DNA of 26,654 bases from DATKYV01 sp035528275 (GTDB lineage Bacteria > Acidobacteriota > Terriglobia > UBA7540). Shown here in pieces: positions 1 through 7,242 of the stretch. The translations under genes and the position numbers were made by a program. The notes under the pieces are model-generated. The model ran no database searches and was not told where the DNA came from. It was given only the letters and a program-made list of their open reading frames with translations. Numbering within the stretch: the stretch's first letter is position 1; each line of letters opens with the position of its first letter. The stretch lies in the NCBI GenBank assembly GCA_035528275.1, contig DATKYV010000358.1, forward strand, positions 1 through 26,654, written 5' to 3'.

Positions 1-173
1 GGCTCGGCAACGCGCGGGACGGCTGCTTCTTCCTCAGTTTCCCCCGGCGCGGAAATTCGGTATCGTTCCGAGAGCCAGTTATGCAGATCGATCAGCTTGC
101 AGCGCTCGCTGCAAAATGGCCGAAACGCATTGCCCTCCCACATCGTCTCTCGCTTACAAGTGGGGCAGCGCAT
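1..173 (-). CDS. yacG: DNA gyrase inhibitor YacG-like zinc protein (partial, 3' end outside window)
   Basis: The reading frame starts at the ATG at 173 and is still open at the left edge of the window, giving 57 visible residues. It carries the YacG pattern: a CPTC pair near the N-terminus, then FCSERC at about residues 21-26, followed directly by KLIDLHNWLSERYRI. This makes the four-cysteine zinc site and the conserved 'KLIDLxxWL' segment that defines the family. In Escherichia coli, YacG binds GyrB and inhibits gyrase; that role is transferred from the family. The tail is acidic (GETEEEAA). The start overlaps the last 20 bases of rimO in a different frame, which suggests translational coupling. 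An ATG at 186 belongs to the rimO frame and is not an alternative start. The family is usually 60-70 residues long, so most of the protein is visible. Confidence 0.85.
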   Translation of the reverse strand, partial: MRCPTCKRETMWEGNAFRPFCSERCKLIDLHNWLSERYRISAPGETEEEAAVPRVAE

Positions 174-1596
174 GGGCGCGATCCATAGCCGGCGGAGCCG
201 GAGGTTGAATCTGAACCAACAGCGGGGCTGCCGGGGCCGGGCGTGCCGGCATCAGCCGCTCGGCAAACGCCCGCGCCTCCAGGCGCGCCACCAGATCGTA
301 ATCCCCGGCGGAGGTGACAGTGGCCCAGCGAAAGTCCCCCGGCTGCGGTTCGCTTCCGTCAAAACTGTTGATGTAGACCTGGCCGTCAATTTCCGGGGCC
401 TGGCTTTCCAGACGTCCGCGGAAAAGCAGGTCGGTTTCTTCCGACCGTCCTTCGACGAGCACAGGAAAGGATCTGCCGACCATCCGCCGCAGCCGGCGCC
501 GCGAAATCTTTCGCTGCAAGGAGAGCAGCTTTCGCTGACGCGTCCGGGCTACGCGCGCCGGAACCTGATTGGGCAGCGAGTAGGAGCCGCTCGTTTCCTC
601 GTTGGAATAGAGGAACACTCCCAGATGGTCGAATTTCGCCGCGGTGACGAAATCGAGCAGGACCTTGAAATCATCCTCTGTCTCGCCCGGAAATCCCACG
701 ATCATTGAGGTTCTCAGGGCGACACCGGGGATGGCGGCGCGAATCTTCTCCAGCATGCGCAGGAAGTGTTCGCCGCTCGACCCGCGTCGCATCAGCTTCA
801 GCACCGGCCCGCTCGCTTGCTGGAGCGGAATGTCGAAGTATTTGCAGAGCTTGGGTGTCTCGGCTACGGCCTGGATCAGCGCTTCGCTCACGCGGTTCGG
901 ATAGCAGTAGAGAAACCGCACCCAGACGAGCTCGGGAATTTTCCCCAATTCGCGCAGCAGCGTGGGCAAGCCGTCGCGCAGGCCCAGGTCTTCGCCGAAA
1001 CTCGAAGTGTCCTGCCCAATGAGCGCAATCTCGCGGACGCCCTGGCGCGCCAGGTTTTCCGCTTCGCGCACCACGGACTCAAACCGCCGCGAGCGGAAAC
1101 GCCCGCGCATCTGCGGGATCACGCAGAACGAGCACGGGTGGTCGCAACCCTCGGCGATCTTGATGTAGGCGGAGTAGGAAGGCGTGGAGAGAACGCGCGG
1201 GGTGAACTCGTGGTAGAGGTAGGGCTCGATGGAATCCCCCCGCTCGCCGTCCTCGCCGCAGGCGACCAGGACACGCTCGAGCTCGTTGGTTCCTATGACA
1301 GAATCGACCTCGGGGATTTCCTTGCGGATTTCCTCGCGGTAGCGTTCCACCAGGCATCCCGCCACCACCAGCCGTTTCGCCGAGCCGGATTTCTTGTACT
1401 CCGCCATCTCCAGAATCGTCTCAATCGATTCGCGCTTGGCGGGCTCGATGAAACTGCAGGTGTTGACGATGAGGATTTCCGCGTCCTCGGCGCGGGGCGT
1501 CAATTCGTAGCCCTGGCGGGCCAGAATCCCCAGCATCACTTCGCTGTCCACAAGATTCTTGGGACAGCCCAGACTCACCATTCCGACTTTGGGCAT
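154..1596 (-). CDS. rimO: Ribosomal protein S12 methylthiotransferase RimO
   Basis: This radical-SAM enzyme adds a methylthio group to the conserved aspartate of ribosomal protein S12. The N-terminal MTTase domain has its three cluster cysteines at about C11 (SLGCPKN), C47 (VNTCSF) and C81 (VAGCLVERY). The radical-SAM CxxxCxxC is CDHPCSFC at about 151-158. A TRAM domain lies at about 370-440, ending in the typical DYDLVARLE. 'SLGCPKNLVDSE' distinguishes RimO from MiaB. I chose the ATG at 1596 because MPKVGMVSLGCPKN is the usual RimO N-terminus; a start at 1650 would add 18 basic residues and lies at or upstream of the putative promoter. After the TRAM domain there is an unusual 40-residue Pro/Ala-rich tail, and its last codons overlap yacG. 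The length of 480 residues is slightly above the usual 430-450 because of this tail. Confidence 0.95.
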   Translation of the reverse strand: MPKVGMVSLGCPKNLVDSEVMLGILARQGYELTPRAEDAEILIVNTCSFIEPAKRESIETILEMAEYKKSGSAKRLVVAGCLVERYREEIRKEIPEVDSVIGTNELERVLVACGEDGERGDSIEPYLYHEFTPRVLSTPSYSAYIKIAEGCDHPCSFCVIPQMRGRFRSRRFESVVREAENLARQGVREIALIGQDTSSFGEDLGLRDGLPTLLRELGKIPELVWVRFLYCYPNRVSEALIQAVAETPKLCKYFDIPLQQASGPVLKLMRRGSSGEHFLRMLEKIRAAIPGVALRTSMIVGFPGETEDDFKVLLDFVTAAKFDHLGVFLYSNEETSGSYSLPNQVPARVARTRQRKLLSLQRKISRRRLRRMVGRSFPVLVEGRSEETDLLFRGRLESQAPEIDGQVYINSFDGSEPQPGDFRWATVTSAGDYDLVARLEARAFAERLMPARPAPAAPLLVQIQPPAPPAMDRAHALPHL

Positions 1597-1640
1597 AAAG
1601 GTTGAGACCCTGCGGCGGCCAAGCAACCGCGCAACAAAAA

Positions 1641-1649
1641 ATTTTAGCA
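1641..1649 (-). promoter_or_regulatory. Putative extended -10 promoter for rimO-yacG
   Basis: On the minus strand the bases read TGCTAAAAT, an extended -10 (TGn plus a 5/6 match to TATAAT), followed by a T-rich stretch. No good -35 is visible. Transcription would begin near 1634, about 38 bases before the rimO ATG at 1596. This supports the shorter RimO start and separates rimO-yacG from the WD40 gene that ends at 1713. Confidence 0.35.
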
Positions 1650-1712
1650 CGATTTCGCGCTGGCGGGTGAGCGTTCAGAGGCGGAAGGTGCCGGCCGGCG
1701 GCAAGCTGCGGC

Positions 1713-2825
1713 TCAGTTCACCTGACGGCGCTGCCACACGAGGACCAGGTCTTCGCCGGAGGCGGCGAGGACCTCCCCGTTGGGCGCGAAGGCGACGGTG
1801 CGCAACGGCACGTTGCTCTCTTGAAGGGTCTGTTCCAACGACCCGTCTACCGCCGACCACACCCGGACCGTCTTGTCCTCTCCGACCGACGCCACGTGTT
1901 TCCCGTCCGGAGAGAATTCCGCCCAGGCCACCGCTCCGCGATGCCCCTCGAGCGTCCGCAGGAGTTGCCATCCCGGCGCGGACCAGATGCGGACTCTTCC
2001 GTCGTCGCAGGCCGTCACCACCATCCGGCTGTCGCTGGAAAACCGGACGGACCGGACCAGACCCTTGTGCCCCCGTAGGGAATCCACGAACCGGCGCCCG
2101 TCCATTTGAACGACGGCGGGATCGAGCGAAGTGTCCATGGCGATTTGCGCCAGAAGCAGCCACTTGCCGTCGGGAGAAAACTCGAAGATGCTCGGACGCC
2201 GCTTGAGGTCGGGGATATTGATGCGTCCGCCTTCGCCGGTGGCCGGCCGCCAGAGCTCAAAATGGTCTTCGATGAAAAACACCAGATAACCGATCTGGGG
2301 AAAATAGACCGGGGAGCCGATGTCCTTGCCCGCGCCCACGGTGTTGACTTTACCGTCCAGTGCGTCTTGCTCGGTGTCCCACTGGAAGGCCAGCGGGGGC
2401 GTGAATCGCTCCAGTTCCTTCCTCTTGGCCTGAAGGCGGCCGCTCCCCTGGATGAACAGCCGGTGTGGAGAGATGAAATTCGCGCTTTTCAGGTCGAGGC
2501 TCGCGATGCCGTCAAGGTGGGGGCGCAAGACCTTGCGGATATCGGCGGCGCGCGGGTCCATCAGCACAACCTTTTCACCCACCACAGCGGCGAGATTGGA
2601 GCTGTCGCGGGAGAAGGCGCCGAGGGGAGTCGCGCCCAACGTCAAACGGCCTTCCAGCCGGCCGTTGCTCACCCAGACGTAGCGCGAGGTTGCGGATTCC
2701 ACGCTTTCGATTTGAGCGCGAAGCGAAATCACCGCCAAGGCACAAAGACAACAAGAAAAGAAAAAACTCAGAAGAAAGCGCGGGATTCGCTGGCGGCTTT
2801 GAACCTGCGGTGTCCGGTTACTCAA
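1713..2825 (-). CDS. Secreted WD40-repeat protein
   Basis: The 370-residue protein starts at a TTG that overlaps the stop of the Nudix gene (TTGA, 4 bases). A GAGGTG ribosome-binding site lies seven bases upstream, so the two are translationally coupled. Residues 15-38 form a signal peptide or signal anchor (basic RQRIPR, then a hydrophobic FLLSFFFSCCLCALAVISL ending at RAQ). The first 240 residues resemble an irregular beta-propeller with no clear motif. The C-terminal 120 residues hold three recognisable WD40 repeats: GHKGLVRSVRFSSDSRMVVTA..VRIW, GHRGAVAWAEFSPDGKHVAS..VRVW, and a weaker final blade ending LVLVW. WD40 propellers are binding scaffolds, and no catalytic motif is visible. Export suggests a periplasmic or surface role. 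The ligand cannot be inferred, and co-expression with a cytosolic Nudix enzyme gives no obvious clue. Confidence 0.8.
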   Translation of the reverse strand: MSNRTPQVQSRQRIPRFLLSFFFSCCLCALAVISLRAQIESVESATSRYVWVSNGRLEGRLTLGATPLGAFSRDSSNLAAVVGEKVVLMDPRAADIRKVLRPHLDGIASLDLKSANFISPHRLFIQGSGRLQAKRKELERFTPPLAFQWDTEQDALDGKVNTVGAGKDIGSPVYFPQIGYLVFFIEDHFELWRPATGEGGRINIPDLKRRPSIFEFSPDGKWLLLAQIAMDTSLDPAVVQMDGRRFVDSLRGHKGLVRSVRFSSDSRMVVTACDDGRVRIWSAPGWQLLRTLEGHRGAVAWAEFSPDGKHVASVGEDKTVRVWSAVDGSLEQTLQESNVPLRTVAFAPNGEVLAASGEDLVLVWQRRQVN

Positions 2826-3226
2826 ATGATTTCACCTCGAGCGATGTGCTCCACCAGCTCGCGGTCGGCTTCCAGGAAGTCATACTCCGGCAGGGTCGCT
2901 CGCCCCGCCCACTCGACGGCTTCGAAAACCCGGTTCGAGATTTCCCCGCGATACGATGCCACCGAAAAGAACACGACCTCGACGTAGCGGTCAGGATAGC
3001 GGTGGCGCAGGCGGTAGACCTCGTCGCCCACCTCGGCCTCGATAGAAAGCTCTTCCGCAAGCTCGCGCCGTAATGATTCTCTCAGACCCTCGCCGTCGCG
3101 CACCTTGCCGCCGGGAAATTCCCACTGCAGTCCGTAGGCATCCGAGCGGTGCCGCTGGCAAATCAAGACTCGGTCTCCCTCTACTAGGATGCCGGCGGTT
3201 ACCAGGATGGGTTTCTGGCTCGACAT
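2822..3226 (-). CDS. Nudix hydrolase, MutT-like (8-oxo-dGTP diphosphatase type)
   Basis: This is a 134-residue single-domain Nudix protein starting at the ATG at 3226. The Nudix box begins at about residue 39 and reads GKVRDGE, then seven residues, then RELAEELSI. All catalytic glutamates are present; the usual glycine of 'EExGU' is serine, a tolerated variation. The N-terminus (ILVTAGILVEGDRVLICQR) and the WEFPGGK segment match the MutT/NudG class, which removes oxidised nucleotides such as 8-oxo-dGTP from the pool. CTP or methylcytidine-type substrates of the NudG branch are an alternative. The length is typical (E. coli MutT has 129 residues). The stop overlaps the TTG of the WD40 gene. 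Confidence 0.88.
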   Translation of the reverse strand: MSSQKPILVTAGILVEGDRVLICQRHRSDAYGLQWEFPGGKVRDGEGLRESLRRELAEELSIEAEVGDEVYRLRHRYPDRYVEVVFFSVASYRGEISNRVFEAVEWAGRATLPEYDFLEADRELVEHIARGEII

Positions 3227-3236
3227 GTTTCGGAGT

Positions 3237-3376
3237 GTCCGTCAGCCGACGGACTTCCGCTTTTTCCGCCCCGGCTTGCCGGGGCGGGATTCTCAGAGCT
3301 TCTCTTCCCGAAGAGTGTTAACCGATTCGGGGCGCGGGAGCAAGCTCCCTCGCCGAAGGCGGCGGCAAGCCGCCGC
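3237..3376. repeat. Cluster of four perfect palindromes, three with a GCAAGC/GCTTGC core
   Basis: The 232-base spacer between the divergent Nudix and sigma genes contains four perfect inverted repeats: 3237-3254 (GTCCGTC, loop AGCC, GACGGAC), 3266-3287 (ten-base arms CCGCCCCGGC/GCCGGGGCGG, centre TT), 3336-3349 (GGGAGC/GCTCCC, centre AA) and 3359-3376 (GCGGCGGC/GCCGCCGC, centre AA). The last three share the core GCTTGC or GCAAGC with different arms. They resemble REP-type elements. None is followed by a T-run in the direction of a neighbouring gene, so they are not simple terminators. Confidence 0.6.
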
Positions 3377-3436
3377 ACTCCAAAGCAGGACTCCGCAGGA
3401 GGCCCGAATTTCCCCGCAACTATTCTCTTTCCACGG

Positions 3437-3445
3437 TGTTATATA
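3437..3445 (+). promoter_or_regulatory. Putative extended -10 for the first sigma operon
   Basis: TGTTATATA fits an extended -10 (TGn followed by TATATA). Transcription would begin near 3452, only a few bases before the ATG at 3459, giving an almost leaderless message. This agrees with the absence of a Shine-Dalgarno sequence upstream of the ATG. No convincing -35 is present. Confidence 0.3.
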
Positions 3446-3458
3446 CAGTGTGGCGACA

Positions 3459-4049
3459 ATGGCCATTGACCGCGACCTGGAGTTGATGCTGGCGGTGCGG
3501 CGCGGGGACGCGAGCTCGTTCGAGGAGCTGCTCCACCGCTACCGCGGACCGTTGGTGGGCTATTTCTCCCGCATGCTCCGGGACCCGGCGATGGCTGAGG
3601 ACCTGGCGCAGGAAACGTTCATGCGCGTCTATCAGGCGCGCGAACGGTACGAGCCGGACGCGAAGTTCACCACCTGGCTCTATCGGATTGCCACGAACCT
3701 GGCGCTGAACGCTCTCCGCGATCGAAAGGAAGTGACGCCGCCATTCGAGCAGGATTTCGAGGGAGAAGCCAGTGAGCCTCGCGATGCCTCCCGAATCCCC
3801 GACGCGAGGCCCACGGCCGAGCAGGCCCTGATGGAGTCGGAGCGTCAGCGAATCATCCGCCAGGCCGTCGAATCGTTGCCGGAAAGGCAGCGCGCAGCGG
3901 TTGTCCTGCACAAGTATCAGGATGTGGATTACCGCCAGATCGCCAAGGTTCTGGGGGTTTCGGAAAGCGCGGTGAAATCGATGCTGTTCCGCGCCTACGA
4001 GGCCCTGCGTCTGCGCCTGGAGCCGCTGCTCGAGGAGGGACGGCTATGA
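3459..4049 (+). CDS. ECF RNA polymerase sigma factor (RpoE-like)
   Basis: This is a 196-residue ECF sigma factor. Sigma region 2 spans about 15-90 (DASSFEELLHRYRGPLVGYFSRML, then DLAQETFMRVYQ for core and -10 contacts, then FTTWLYRIATNLALNALRDRK). Region 4 spans about 135-190 (LPERQRAAVVLHKYQDVDYRQIAKVLGVSESAVKSMLFRAYEALR), a clear -35-binding helix-turn-helix. The linker is acidic and proline-containing. The start is the ATG at 3459; a GTG at 3450 is possible, and neither has a ribosome-binding site. The stop overlaps the anti-sigma start as ATGA, so sigma and anti-sigma are made together. The target promoter cannot be read from the window. Confidence 0.93.
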   Translation: MAIDRDLELMLAVRRGDASSFEELLHRYRGPLVGYFSRMLRDPAMAEDLAQETFMRVYQARERYEPDAKFTTWLYRIATNLALNALRDRKEVTPPFEQDFEGEASEPRDASRIPDARPTAEQALMESERQRIIRQAVESLPERQRAAVVLHKYQDVDYRQIAKVLGVSESAVKSMLFRAYEALRLRLEPLLEEGRL

Positions 4050-4630
4050 ACTGCATGGAGCGTGAACAACTGTTTGCTTACGTCCACCGAATGCTGGAGG
4101 GACGCGAAGAGGAAACGGTCCGCGGGCATCTGGAGGAGTGCGCCCATTGTCGCGGCGCCGTCGCGGAACTGCACAAGCTGGATGCGGTGCTCGACGAGTG
4201 GAAGCCTCGGGAACCCTCGGCGTGGTTCGACGCGCGTGTGAAGGCGACCATTGCCGCAGCGGAGCGGCAGAAGGCGGTGCAGGGCTTCCTCGCCTGGCCG
4301 TGGGCGCGCGCCATAGCCGCGGCGGTGGCGTTGCTGGCCCTGATCGTCGCCGGGCTGTTGGTCTTTCGCACTCGAGAACCCATCGAGACCACCCGGCCGT
4401 TGGCCCAGAAAGAGCAACCGGCCGTGCAGCAGCCCGCAGAAACCCCCAAGGCTCCGGGGCAGACGGTAGCCCAATCCCAGCCTGCCGCGACGCAGCCGGG
4501 CCAGGCACCCAGCGTCGAAGACGAGATTACCATGTACGAGAATTTGGGAATTCTGGAGGACTACGAGCTCCTGGCCGGCTTCGACGTCCTCTCGGAACTC
4601 CCGATGGGAGAAAAGAAAGTTGCGAACTGA
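4046..4630 (+). CDS. Zinc-finger (zf-HC2) membrane anti-sigma factor
   Basis: This 194-residue protein probably holds the preceding sigma factor at the membrane. The N-terminal zinc-binding anti-sigma motif is H28-x3-C32-x2-C35 (HLEECAHC), with C3 as the likely fourth ligand. One membrane segment lies at about 88-107 (ARAIAAAVALLALIVAGLLVF), followed by a Gln/Pro/Ala-rich periplasmic linker. The C-terminus, YENLGILEDYELLAGFDVLSEL, is an acidic helical motif often found at the end of such proteins. The gene overlaps the sigma gene by four bases and the DUF3106 gene by eleven, so the three form one tightly coupled operon. The signal is unknown; the periplasmic DUF3106 partner is a plausible sensor. 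Confidence 0.88.
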   Translation: MNCMEREQLFAYVHRMLEGREEETVRGHLEECAHCRGAVAELHKLDAVLDEWKPREPSAWFDARVKATIAAAERQKAVQGFLAWPWARAIAAAVALLALIVAGLLVFRTREPIETTRPLAQKEQPAVQQPAETPKAPGQTVAQSQPAATQPGQAPSVEDEITMYENLGILEDYELLAGFDVLSELPMGEKKVAN

Positions 4631-5243
4631 GCGCCGGGGAACAATCCGCCCGCTTCACCTGTTGATCGCGGCTCTACTGGTCGCGCCTCTCTTCGCCGGC
4701 CAGGCCCTCGCGCAGCGTGGGGGAGGGCGCGGCCGGGGCGGGCGGGGGGCGGGAATGGGCGGCCAACACGGCCCCATGATGAATCAAGGCGGGCAGCACC
4801 GGCACGGGCAGGGTTTCATTCAGCGGCTCGAAGAATTATCTCCCAAGGAACAGGAGCGCGTCCTGGCCAATGACGAGCGCTTCCAGCGCCTGCCGCCCGA
4901 AAGCCAGCAGAGAATTCGCGAGCACCTGAAGACTTGGAACGCCCTCAGCCCGGAAGAAAAACAGCACCTCCGCGAGCGGCGGGAAATCTTCCTGAGCCTT
5001 TCTCCGGCCCAGCGTCGCGAGGCCCGCCAGCTCTTTCCCCGCTGGCACAGCCTGCCGGCGGAACGACGCCAAGAACTGATGAAAGCTTTTCGCCGTTTGC
5101 GGGACCTTCCGCCGGGGAAACGGGCACGGTTTCTATCCAGCTCCAACGTCGAGAAACGCTTCTCACCCGAGGAGCGTGAGCTATTGGCCGGTCTCGGTCA
5201 GCTTCTTCCGGATTCAAAACTCGCCGCCGGGGATGGGCCGTAG
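4620..5243 (+). CDS. Secreted DUF3106-type protein
   Basis: The 207-residue protein starts at a TTG at 4620, inside the end of the anti-sigma gene, with GGGAG placed upstream as ribosome-binding site. A signal peptide ends near residue 31 (LLIAALLVAPLFAGQALA). A Gly/Arg/His/Met-rich stretch (about 32-65) follows. The rest is a helical array of degenerate repeats of the type 'LSPEE+Q.+RE...', with five visible units beginning LSPKEQ, LPPESQ, LSPEEK, LSPAQR and LPAERR. This pattern is that of DUF3106, which has no established biochemical function. The helical charged architecture recalls periplasmic stress or metal sensors such as CpxP/Spy/CnrX, but homology is not claimed. Its place in a sigma/anti-sigma operon suggests a sensor or a co-regulated envelope protein. 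Confidence 0.8.
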   Translation: MRTERRGTIRPLHLLIAALLVAPLFAGQALAQRGGGRGRGGRGAGMGGQHGPMMNQGGQHRHGQGFIQRLEELSPKEQERVLANDERFQRLPPESQQRIREHLKTWNALSPEEKQHLRERREIFLSLSPAQRREARQLFPRWHSLPAERRQELMKAFRRLRDLPPGKRARFLSSSNVEKRFSPEERELLAGLGQLLPDSKLAAGDGP

Positions 5244-5375
5244 GAATAGGCCTTCCCTGCCGAATCCCTCTTTCCAGCTTGTCATGCTAATTCCGTGAAG
5301 CGGCAGAAGCATCGCGAGACCACTCGCTTGGCTGCGCTGGCAGGCTGCGTGCCGGGTGACAATCATTAGCTTGGT

Positions 5376-6149
5376 TCAGGATTTCTCCGCGGCGATGAGA
5401 AGGTCGTTGGACTTTTCAAGGTCAAACGGGGATTTGGCGTAATCGCCCCAGAACCGCAGGTCGGAGAACCCGGCCGCGGTGAGCAGTTCGGCCATGCGGT
5501 CTTTGAAGAGTGGGATCTGTCGCGACGTCCTTGGGTGGGTCTGCCAGCCGCCCCCGGCTTTCTGGCGTGCCAGGAACAGGGCCTGCATATTGATGAACTC
5601 GGCTTCGTAGTCCGCAAACTTGACCAGCAGGACCTCTTCGTCGGGCGTTTCGCCGGAAAGCACCGGAAAGAGCTTGGCCTTTTCCTTCCACCGACGATCG
5701 TAGTTCAAATTCTGCGTGAAGAAGATCCCTCCCGGCCGCAACGCTCCCGCCACGCCGCGAAGCACGGCTGGAAGCCGGCCGGGCTCAGAGATTCCGGGCA
5801 GGGCGTTGCCCAGACAGAATGCCGCGTCGTGCTCCGGGCCGAGCGTGGCAGCCTCTTCCATGCTCAATTGCTCGGCACGCGCCTCGCCACCGGCTGCGGC
5901 GATTTGTGCCGCACTCGCTTCGATTTTGTGGCGAGTGATCTCGATCGCCGTTTCGTCAATGTCGAATCCCAGGACGCGAAAGCCGCGCTGGGCGAGCGCC
6001 ACCACGTGCCCGCCTGTCCCGCAGGCGGGCACCAGCACCTTCGACCCCGCTTCACGCGCCAACTCCTCGAGCAACGGCATCTCTCGCGCCAGCCGCCTTT
6101 CCCAGTTCATCACGGCGTCGTAGTATTTGGCCAGGTTGGGCTGCATCAT
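5376..6149 (-). CDS. Class I SAM-dependent methyltransferase
   Basis: This is a single-domain Rossmann methyltransferase of about 257 residues. Motif I is VLVPACGTGGHVVALAQ, followed by the acidic end of strand 2 (VLGFDIDETAIEIT). DAAFCLGNALPGI is the motif-IV region, and LRPGGIFFTQNLNYDRRW follows. The arrangement resembles glycine/sarcosine N-methyltransferase-like enzymes (N-terminal YYDAVMNWERRLAREMPLLEEL), but the substrate cannot be assigned. The start is uncertain: in-frame candidates are ATG at 6149 and 6146 and TTG at 6191. I chose 6149 because the family-like sequence begins there, and none has a good ribosome-binding site. Motif I is encoded within a perfect nine-base inverted repeat at 6008-6030. 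The gene converges with the DUF3106 operon; the 132-base spacer shows no clear terminator. Confidence 0.85.
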   Translation of the reverse strand: MMQPNLAKYYDAVMNWERRLAREMPLLEELAREAGSKVLVPACGTGGHVVALAQRGFRVLGFDIDETAIEITRHKIEASAAQIAAAGGEARAEQLSMEEAATLGPEHDAAFCLGNALPGISEPGRLPAVLRGVAGALRPGGIFFTQNLNYDRRWKEKAKLFPVLSGETPDEEVLLVKFADYEAEFINMQALFLARQKAGGGWQTHPRTSRQIPLFKDRMAELLTAAGFSDLRFWGDYAKSPFDLEKSNDLLIAAEKS

Positions 6150-6226
6150 TGAAAGAACGGCGAACTGGCGAGTCCATTGCCTGAAATCCAATCAGGCTTT
6201 GATGGTTTTCCCTGCGTGTCAGGCCA

Positions 6227-7066
6227 CTAATTGCTTTCCAGCGTAGCCTTCAGCGTCACATTGCTTCCCGGAGTCACGGTCACCGTGCGCTTCCAAGTCT
6301 TGTATCCCGACATCTCCACCGTGACGGTTTGGTCCCCAGCAGGAAGTCTCAGACTCGAGGGTGTGTTGCCGACGAACTTGCCGTTCACCATGATATCCGC
6401 GCCGGAGGGCTCCGACTTGACCATGACCTCGGAGGTTTGGGGCTCGCCGGCAAGGCTCAAGGCCTGTGCCAGCGGCTGTGCCGCCGGCTGGGGCGCTGCC
6501 GCGGGCTGGGGGGCTGCGGCCGGTTGTGGTGGCGAAGCCGGCTGTCCGGGTGCGGCCCGGCGTGCTGGCGCCATCACGGTGGGTGGGGCGGAAGCCGCGG
6601 GAGCCGCGACTGCGGGCTGTGGGGCCGGCGGCGGATCGTAGGCGACAAAGGGCGCCCCCATGATCGCTCTGCACGCCTCCTCGACGGCATTTCCCAAGCT
6701 GCGGGTGGATTTGCTCAGGATCGCATCGCCGATCTTATCGAACACCGCAATCTTGTTGTCTTTGCGCGCAAAACCTTTGCCGCCTTCGTGGTCCAGCAGG
6801 ACGACGAAATCCGCCATTTGCTGGTTCATGGTCACCGTCGCGCCTTGGCACTTCTTGGTGAACGTCTTGATGATCTCGGCGGTCTGCGGCCGCGCGCCGC
6901 CTCTTGCGCCGGCCATCGACCACGACTGGCTGTCGGTAATGAATACCCGGCGCTTCCCGTCGTTGCGCGCGGGATGCGCGGGGGGCTCGCCGGCGAGCAA
7001 AATGAGCGTGGCGGCGATGGTCGTGCCGATCAGCAGTGAGAGCGTGCGGACCAGTGCGCGTGTCAT
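6227..7066 (-). CDS. Secreted PEGA-domain protein
   Basis: The 279-residue protein starts at the ATG at 7066 behind a strong GGAGGAGG site. A signal peptide or anchor is at about 5-28 (VRTLSLLIGTTIAATLILLAGEPP). The first folded part (about 37-140, RRVFITDSQSWSM ... AVEEACRAI) is a small alpha/beta domain of unknown function. It reads like domains that test for an intracellular or periplasmic factor, but no catalytic motif is evident. A low-complexity Pro/Ala/Gln linker (about 145-205) with three tandem PQPAAA units follows. The C-terminal 70 residues are a PEGA domain (VKSEPSGADIMVNGKFVGNTPSSLRLPAGDQTVTVEMSGYKTWKRTVTV), a surface beta-sandwich module thought to bind envelope components. There is no lipobox cysteine, so a lipoprotein is unlikely. 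Confidence 0.85.
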   Translation of the reverse strand: MTRALVRTLSLLIGTTIAATLILLAGEPPAHPARNDGKRRVFITDSQSWSMAGARGGARPQTAEIIKTFTKKCQGATVTMNQQMADFVVLLDHEGGKGFARKDNKIAVFDKIGDAILSKSTRSLGNAVEEACRAIMGAPFVAYDPPPAPQPAVAAPAASAPPTVMAPARRAAPGQPASPPQPAAAPQPAAAPQPAAQPLAQALSLAGEPQTSEVMVKSEPSGADIMVNGKFVGNTPSSLRLPAGDQTVTVEMSGYKTWKRTVTVTPGSNVTLKATLESN

Positions 7067-7242
7067 AAGACCTCCTCCGGCCGAGTGATGCCCGTGTTGC
7101 ATTCCTCGATTTTGCCCTTGAATGAGATCATAGCCTCCCACACGCGCTCACATCAAGCCCAGACTGCGAAAAAATCGGCGCGCGAATCATCAACAAAAAT
7201 GGTGGGCGCTTGTCCAGCGCGGCAGGCGCGCATCAAGGCGAC

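Noticed and set aside
766..1605. A 279-residue plus-strand frame antisense to rimO
   Set aside because: It is fully antisense to a clear rimO gene. Its composition is a mirror of rimO codons in a G+C-rich genome, and it has no domain signature.
3261..3287. Rho-independent terminator for the Nudix or upstream gene
   Set aside because: The T-run (3261-3265) precedes the stem on the plus strand and appears as A-run after it on the minus strand, so the arrangement does not terminate either neighbour, and the Nudix gene starts rather than ends here.
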